DNA from: a virus | Virus record (IMG/VR): IMGVR_UViG_3300008116_000288 | Span: 1-25,163 of that record | Length of the DNA stretch: 25,163 bases | Strand: one strand, 5' to 3' | Shown: positions 24,801 to 25,163 of the stretch, one piece after another | How the letters are laid out: each line of letters starts with the position of its first letter | Position numbering within the stretch: position 1 is the stretch's first letter | Made by a program: the position numbers and the translations under genes | The notes under the pieces: model-generated | What the model was told of the DNA's origin: nothing | The model's input: only the letters and a program-made list of their open reading frames with translations | Databases searched by the model: none

Positions 24801-25163
24801 AGGCAGACTAACTAATAATCCTGTCAACTTGACAGATATTACATATGCGGGCGGAATCTATTTAATGACTTCTGCTAACCCAGCAACTCCTATCTATAGA
24901 AGTACTGACGGTATTTCTTGGACAACAACCGGATACTATACGCCAAATGATCCTTCTACTGCATTGTCAGTTGCGACTATGCCTTTGAATTCAGTAGCAT
25001 ATTGCTCAATGGGTCAGGCTTGGGTAGCAGTAGGTCAGAACATACTTCGCAGCACAGATTCATATCTGTGGGATAAGATAACAGATTTTAATCCTGCATA
25101 CGAATATCAATTAAATGCAATAGCTCCAATTACTGGTACTAATTGCATGGGACTTATTGCAGT
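9418..25163 (+). CDS. Giant multidomain virion structural protein, over 5,248 residues (3' end outside window)
   Basis: The frame runs from ATG 9418 to the right edge with no stop: 5,248 complete codons, roughly 570 kDa by average residue mass. ATG 9418 is the first possible start, since an in-frame TGA lies at 9391, but its ribosome site is poor (only AAGTAG-like). The N-terminus (LNFLPEIFQTPTNAEFLAAT) and blocks around residues 1558-1570 (WEMLGF...WW), 2135-2169 (IGYRPRDYL...KGTRNA), 3192-3199 (LDYMDPLQ) and 3682-3720 (KTS...EVKPYH) match my memory of giant structural proteins of marine T4-like phages. Between them lie a cupredoxin-like segment, an FG-GAP beta-propeller, small repeats and an Asp-box region, listed separately. 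Cysteine is very rare (about a dozen). No enzyme motif or transmembrane run was noticed. Position right after gp6 equals T4 gene 7, so a baseplate-attached adhesion or sensing role is likely but inferred. Confidence 0.88.
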   Translation, partial: MARVRTLNFLPEIFQTPTNAEFLAATLDQIVSNPVTAKVQGYVGSRFGPGINALDYYVTEPTKVRTDYQLEPGVVFTKPGESVARDFITYPGIVDSLKISGAVTNNNDRLFQSQFYSWDSFTNLDKLVNYHEYYWIPAGPPAVTVSNSVVFTNEDYLVTDFANNYEISEVGSQIDLGSNPTLSLLRGGTYTFTVNQDSQFWIQTEPGTSGFEATQPNIPTREVFGVSNNGENNGTVTFVVPQKNAQDQYIFPGNNVVDVVSTLPFSQVNGQRLYTITDPATGITYPGLQEIDGVSGLNGLRVMFYDTGAVDEIGYISSYYDETFYDVNDPFFTNPATVVVASTSAVNNALTVDTGYSTGPLILNQTITISGTPMGGLVPGQVYFVKEILSSTEFTVSESIEGATVTLSTQSGVDMVVNINQGQFEQGFYSTVNENFYRIQLVGDPNNPVLRLIPDGSIPNNQNIVPQFGVQWINRPFYRNTLGVISLVPQITAPKDILYYQDGSNPNKVGILKIIENNGKDYLDVDTEILGKINYTSPNGVAFTNGLKVSFDGNVFPVSYRRGEYYVEGVGTGIELISVEDLICPEGFTIGDYIPWDSLGFDIGNYDINLFLPIEQDYITIARNSISRNAWSRSNRWFHIDVINATASYNKNPAILTEFATQENKAKRPIIEFYPNLRLYNGGSVGKRAVDFFDTREPDALTNVAGLYNYYPDVETYTTNTAVVAPTPTTIVAVSAMLAGETYVVDTAFGTLQPVWNTLAGTEGVTYVDGDVITCQVDGSTIAVPGTGLARLLYDQTTIVVPLDEVTGTFQIGMYTGDTLNLVPVNSQIINLSDDGTDLTITVNWPYPQDLVGGTTSIVGTDTTASNYAVFPGARIIFANDTDAETSTTIYVVDIVELAPGQEPEIVLTRAEDATIEIDEQTAISRGYNYQGKTFYYDGIEWLEAQQKVTVNQAPLFDVFDDNGISFGNPEIYNSTTFKGSTIFSYGINPLTVDDPILGFPVRFSDIGNIGDISFDVTLNSDTFDYVRGFESITQKVNTGYVHNTTTRTEYQRELGWQTAVAPSTQYQIFNFNYQIENPTLVYTCDVQALPDLLPDEQGWTSVQVYYNNVYQEPSNYTITRYDNATSITLINPPEETTVVQVLVLSDQVSNNAYYMTPINLNNNPFNEDLTVADLGDIRNQYQDIFVNAPGTTGNIFGVNNFRDLGNLVPYGTKIIQNSASLAIPGAFLRKSNHDLLNALLFNSREYVKYKQLLVDTVQNTDYVQRYTPADILDDAIEQISASRSETSAFFWSDMLPNKSPFRVNTYKFNSNNDVTRYPLSQVYNFESANYNGVLVYLNRTVDNNLVQKQLLRNVDYTISTDSPTLTITLDLVPGDSVVIKEYNQTYGSYVPYTPSKLGLYALHQPQVVLDSDYTVPTYFIKGHDGSYTKLYGDYIPELDVLIDFRDQALLEFEKRIYNNVKLSTEVPIKFYDVLPGFFRNSDYSYDEWLQMYSVNFLNWIGQNRLDYKTQFYNRNNEFTYNYTNAQNKLDGSPIKQGYWRGLYEYLYDTTTPNLTPWEMLGFADKPTWWEDRYGPAPYTSDNLVLWGDVEAGIVYSEDGTFTVVPELARPGITNIIPVDTAGNLLSPLFSVVGTYNPSTFQKDWRVGDDGPVELSYRRSSTYPFDVIKLFALTRPAEFYNLAVDLDNYKFNAEFNQYLVNNRTHLIPSDIEVYGNGTAKTSYINWIVDYEKQLGIDSTANITSLLDNLDVRLIYRLAGYSDKTMLKFYVEKGSPNSNNAALLIPDESYSVLLYDNQPFDKITFSSVIVQQDVDGYKVFGNSQNIAYFTTYAPLNNGNYEDITVINQRVKVNKDHSTQEVLVPYGTKFYSAQEVAQFIMSYAAYLNDKGMIFDKIESGVEINWNLMVQEFLYWTQTGWDVGSIITLNPSATDLNVNRDGYIVQPLTLQQQNFILNQDLYPIQLNNLCVNRDGTSFRVHTLNEGDSMSYAQFNVSNFEHGIVFDNTTLFNDVIYNLTTGLRQNRITLRGMKTAEWNGTVDTWGFILNQDNVQEWARDIKYPKGIIVKYKNKYWTALRLVEPSAVFNELDWKLVDYQDIQKGLLPNSATRSYESTLYYNCNETNLEQDADLLSFSLIGYRPRDYLALADLTDVTQINVYKNMIKNKGTRNATQAFDGVNLPQGGIQYNVYENWAIKNGEYGGVLNDNFVEFRLDQSVLTGNPSIVSLNNGVYTPGAMQEVSLYDLFNYGDNVTDPNILATVNTEATDITYPSAGYANFDDVKMSSFYYAGLPNAVDKSGKVIPIQNFYVRDYFWLANFKEKWGIYTWNPIGQVVAAIGNVNGTTTIRFSQPHNLKKLDPIAIVNFSTTVDGYYLVSDIINLNEVIINLNLPNLNSGNVLQGLGVGLLVTNQRVNKPSDIESLSLLEAEFTKNTVWVDENTDGSWAVYRKNINYQNTGEIYVDNSTTFGSSVAYTDIVGYLIGDPGAGKVHRFYYNESTNEYDLAQVITKTSSFGSAIAHAGNTFVISQPTGTPKVFVYIWNDTTATNNLIQYQEIAAPGGVTDWGSKIAISGDQNWIYISDYLNTNVYVYRKDNTEFTAGYFTVGQTYTITSVGTTDFTTIGAPQNSVGITFVATGIGTGTGTATRVTYQEAAVIDGSLLGLTNSDGFGKSISTSYYGDRIFIGAPNKDHANGTTDNGELYFYQRSVQNFEAQYTTVPYLPHTFNLAWTPDTAAANVTATNGTTDKITLSTVSGMSVNDAIVFVGSGLSGTGIEENKTYYIESIVGGDITIKTSRSSTTVFGITTVASVTGATASAQTTPLYVTVNGTLVADNNYAVNGSNLIYSGFLRAGDIVNVSGNEFFMAQEFNPETNDRINIQFGYAVDTTQSSGELLIGSPFEINEEIKEGKVYRYTDAGARFGIVFGTEECNVLGSRTILINGFAVNLAAGNAEDTASVINATQVPNVIASSTSDNKLIIQVADQSLAQINNKLVVTAFDDTTLAELGIQSYSFTQIVTCPHREGPTEFGKSIKFNEFDSVVIGAPVGANFVGTTFDFTDDENLDNDTVFDNNATRFVESYANSGAVYMFDLLSNYEGNALNPGAFVYAQSVNTSTLNFDFNPYYGYAVDFNNNTVVAGAPNMQGTLITGGQATGFTNATGVRDWTEYRQSAPIVDIEKIENTQIFSALTNDTLVNLDYMDPLQGKLLGAVRQNIDYVSGSDPAKYNSNNSTNGYVWGAEQVGQIWFNTKSVRFVNYHQNDVVYNSEYWGTLFPGSDVAVYTWVASNNTPAQYSGPGVPFDVTQYCVGSTLNSSNIVTPIYYFWVRNTNIIDKHRGKTLSDNIIARYIANPRNSGIAYVAPLLPNTFALYNSEEYFDGNNSIFHIGYANGTGSDVSHSEYTLIRENYPDDFLPGLPAVADAPTTLPFRVLYPAAGVDEPNSLYARMLDSLSGTTAPITTPDGTIETGQVVPNPFLPKAVQSGVLARPRQSFFFNRFTALQNYLTYANEVLIQYPIVELRPNLSFIFAQGEFFDTANYWTYVNWWLPGYNNSTRAALQVPIYADLAELRVAPGTIVKVEQNGQGLFEFYRYDDNGVWSRIGLENGTIQFNSYLWDYEAAKLGYGGDFFDTTPFDIYPSEETRNIVRALNEQIYTGDLLEHRNKSLVLLFEYIQSETIESQNYLPWINKTSLMDVFHTVRELKPYEVFKSDNVAFLEGYINEVKPYHVVIKEFLVKYTGIEEFTGDITDFDVPATYSPTYQEYISPQLVYSDPNNRYEYEYGNDIWATAPYTQWYQNYGLSITGEPNYNITTLKTYMDLGTRTMIVDNASGFPVNGVIRIGDESIAYSYVDRDLNLLGGLSRGFNQTVVAQHIPGANIFIDLPAVVVLNEGSGYTDVPQVTAYIDTAIYPAPRKEAILQAVMSGDRVSAVNVIDPGEGYAVLPEIRISTAYSVLFSDADINPALHTINLYAPSFVTGDLVKFTQGSNGGKPNFLVNDQWYYVGVLESLPSVIVALYNSYSDAVKDQNRIQITPGLASSDMVLSPGARASIVTSSSPIRENNITLRFDRTTYGSQVLDWESGAFYGAFFAGTYYNSDKISSSAITLESTEPDINNILASAQGVALQISDVENDRQLTWSSTIRYVEKTNSSNDSINLVPAAKTFVGTATIAGTTMNVTAISEGTVVIGTYVYGPIIDPDTRIVSQISGTPGGTGVYEVSISQPETIVVNETVSSSGYIVMESTSGFSINDVIIFDDIVTTTGTTNIVPGTVYYVKQIISGTELTLSTAINGSLFNPGNWTGSMSVVGSAVNGYELNAAGTTVGFYVDMPIKFVGAVVGNLAENETYYVSAIHNPIQFSVSTTQGGPTEILISETVSAQGLECYTGQLVDTAILTLEYPGILEVTTTQATVNTLTVPMSPVGTGGTTGFYTNLPVFFTGQVFGGIIENLDYYITTVVDNETFTISEFKDPVITEISETVASTDTIVVESTTGFDLNDPIIITSLTGTLASSNIESGRTYYVSEIVSNTEMTISELVNGTVLSLNNGTGTAILTNQKNTVQLTSETGSMTMNVSLPVSPGQINGQLFTLYQTAGQYPDIVSENYSDLIERTIRATIGTNYTVPVNRIAIPESEGGTFNFYVNMPLRVNSAVGGLSTGVTYYVTEYSGEEIPDPENPGETIARPNIQVEVNTTSSVGNVLTCAYDVGRNLLGTTSLYIGMPIVFSGIGLGGIVIGQEYFVESIVSSTEFTISETDGGTAKTLSTANGIMMGDGNPYIIISTSKGGSAVALTNDTSASSSFTQFITGTPEFSLSYVLGGYTAIITNPGEGFAINNVITVSGTEVGGTTPANDITLTVNTVDDDGGITSVIRTGTPPASTQQYYLQVRSENTVAVYNNSLMTVPVSGIAFPFVGYTESTVTNSTTDTLTVDTTGFSNYDAVSFSGSIPTAFDIGETYYLYNVTSTTAQVTTTPNDAGTIVSGITFTDDFMMAKLGSIALLPEPFYFNQSIVKFNNRVYECVISNNDDEFIFGKWELLDSGDRRLNAMDRVIGYYQPTVDMPGVDLTQLFEGVTYPNSTYLGNAFQPNQQYPLDTQLSDLPFYPSEVDITGIVYDGEKYISSANLPTYSAIIGSLDNQNWGVGRLTNNPVNLTDITYAGGIYLMTSANPATPIYRSTDGISWTTTGYYTPNDPSTALSVATMPLNSVAYCSMGQAWVAVGQNILRSTDSYLWDKITDFNPAYEYQLNAIAPITGTNCMGLIA
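9961..10170 (+). other. Cupredoxin-like beta domain in the giant protein
   Basis: Residues 182-251 read LSLLRGGTYTFTVN, FWIQTEPGTSG, GVSNNGENNGTVTFVVPQ, DQYIFPGNN. The 'RG.TYTF ... G.VTFVVP...YIF' layout resembles cupredoxin-fold segments seen in phage and bacterial surface proteins. The usual copper-ligand Cys and His are absent, so a structural role is more likely than redox. The match is by eye. Confidence 0.45.
10441..10632 (+). repeat. Isolated N-terminal copy of the YYV/TISE beta repeat
   Basis: Residues 342-405 show the unit LTVDTGYSTGPLILNQTI, ISGTPMGGLVPGQVYFVKEI, SSTEFTVSE. The same order (hydrophobic strand, 'G.v.G..YyV..I.s.t.FTiSe') recurs in tandem more than 11 kb downstream in the same gene, so it appears to be a shuffled module dropped into the N-terminal part. 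Confidence 0.55.
17206..17349 (+). other. GTTDFT-type module inserted in propeller blade 3
   Basis: Residues 2597-2644 (GYFTVGQTYTITSVGTTDFT, TIGAPQNSVGITFVATG, GTGTGTATR) form a self-contained beta segment of a type I recall in many unrelated phage structural proteins. It interrupts blade 3 between VYVYRKDNTEF and TYQEAAVIDG, the latter resembling YQEIAAPG that closes blade 2. Confidence 0.55.
17581..17988 (+). other. Insert in propeller blade 4, containing a YYI-type repeat
   Basis: After the outer strand ELYFYQRSVQNFEAQY of blade 4, about 135 residues intervene before FFMAQEFNPETND resumes the blade. The insert holds one repeat of the YYV/TISE family (ITLSTVSGMSVNDAIVFVGS, then IEENKTYYIESIVGGDITIK) and a second short beta segment (LYVTVNGTLVADNNYAVNG). 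Confidence 0.5.
18154..18432 (+). other. Insert in propeller blade 5
   Basis: Following KVYRYTD of blade 5, about 90 residues (GSRTILINGFAVNLAAG, DTASVINATQVPNVIASST, DNKLIIQVADQS, DTTLAELGI) form a separate unit before the next blade begins at 18472. Its 'iNG..v.L..G...D.a..IN...vp.V.A....n.LiI' order is typical of small beta modules in large phage structural proteins. Confidence 0.45.
20281..20661 (+). other. Conserved KTS...EVKPYH block of the giant protein
   Basis: Residues 3622-3748 contain a mostly helical, charged segment: EETRNIVRALNEQIYTGDLL, LPWINKTSLMDVFHTVRELK, FLEGYINEVKPYHVVIKEFL, KYTGIEEFTGD. It differs from the beta-rich surroundings. From memory it is one of the best-conserved stretches of this giant-protein family, and so a good anchor for homology searches. 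No function is known to me. Confidence 0.5.
20848..21036 (+). other. SRGxxxTxxAxH beta module of the giant protein
   Basis: Residues 3811-3873 carry TMIVDNASGFPVNGVIRIGD, ESIAYSYVD, LLGGLSRGFNQTVVAQH, PGANIFI. The 'fP..G.i.IGdE.i.Y........l..l.RG...T.a..H..G..V' pattern is common in phage tail and fibre proteins. Two 'GxGYxxxP' segments follow directly (NEGSGYTDVPQVTAYI near 21064 and PGEGYAVLPEIRIS near 21199), a second small repeat type. Confidence 0.5.
21883..22062 (+). other. GTGVYEVS-type small beta module
   Basis: Residues 4156-4215 read FVGTATIAGTTMNVTAISEG, TVVIGTYVYGPIIDPDTRIV, then SGTPGGTGVYEVSISQ. I recall the end motif 'GTGGTGTYTVS.SQ' as a frequent mobile module in phage and bacterial beta-rich proteins. 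It immediately precedes the tandem repeat array. Confidence 0.5.
22081..23715 (+). repeat. Tandem array of about six degenerate YYV/TISE beta repeats
   Basis: Residues 4222-4766 consist of units of about 70-85 residues starting near 22081, 22312, 22600, 22819, 23233 and 23455. A shared core is 'f....Piif.g...g.i..g..YyV..I.s.t.fTiSe': VPGTVYYVKQIISGTELTLS, LAENETYYVSAIHNPIQFSV, IENLDYYITTVVDNETFTIS, IESGRTYYVSEIVSNTEMTI, LSTGVTYYVTEY, IVIGQEYFVESIVSSTEFTI. A further copy lies at about 24121-24330 and isolated ones at 10441 and 17617. The repeats are evident at protein level; the DNA has diverged. Each is probably a small beta-sandwich forming a stalk. Confidence 0.65.
24691..25163 (+). repeat. 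Asp-box (BNR-like) propeller segment, cut by the window edge
   Basis: From residue 5092 onward the pattern changes to 'I.y.g..yi........s.i..S.D...W': ITGIVYDGEKYISSANLPTY, ITYAGGIYLMTSANPATPIY, RSTDGISWTTTGYY (Asp-box-like at 5161-5167), VAYCSMGQAWVAVGQNILRS and STDSYLWDKIT (5212 on). Asp-boxes mark sialidase-type and photosynthesis-factor-type propellers. No catalytic sialidase residues can be judged from this fragment. T4 gp7 also has a propeller carrying such a motif (from memory). Confidence 0.55.

Noticed and set aside
1-25163. tRNA genes, CRISPR arrays, insertion sequences or defence genes
   Set aside because: No cloverleaf-like sequences, spaced direct repeats, terminal inverted repeats or non-structural gene products were found; coding sequence fills nearly every base.

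Overview
The window reads as part of the virion structural (baseplate) module of a tailed myovirus of the T4-like type, probably a marine or other aquatic phage. The basis is gene content and order. A hub-like protein is followed by a gp5-type spike, gp25 and gp6, and then by one enormous structural gene, all on the + strand with gaps of 8 to 47 bases. The DNA is moderately AT-rich by eye (not computed). Shine-Dalgarno-like GAGG/GAGA sites precede some genes, and a T4-late-promoter-like octamer precedes gp6. No tRNA, CRISPR array, insertion sequence, replication gene or host gene was seen, and the host cannot be inferred. TGA and TAA are both used as stops, so the code is standard.

Layout: 1-1584 is the 3' part of a baseplate-hub-like structural protein, open at the left edge. 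1598-5518 is a gp5-like central spike with an OB-fold and beta-helix but no visible lysozyme domain, plus a very long low-charge extension. 5544-5993 is gp25, a baseplate wedge protein. 6041-9409 is an enlarged gp6, the wedge protein that forms the ring around the hub. 9418-25163 is a single reading frame of 5,248 complete codons without a stop, still open at the right edge, so it takes up more than 60% of the window.

The genes fit one machine. The hub-like protein and gp5 would form the centre and tip of the baseplate, and gp25 and gp6 would form the wedges. The giant protein sits in the slot where T4 has gp7 and is presumably a baseplate-associated or peripheral structural protein. Its sequence is a mosaic: conserved blocks that I recall from giant structural proteins of marine T4-like phages, a cupredoxin-like segment, an integrin-type FG-GAP beta-propeller of about seven blades with domains inserted into successive blades, a C-terminal run of small beta-rich repeats, and the start of an Asp-box-type propeller at the right edge. 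This looks like a large adhesion or host-sensing device, but that function is inference.

There is no intergenic stretch over 50 bases. All shorter open frames on either strand lie inside these five genes and look like shadows.
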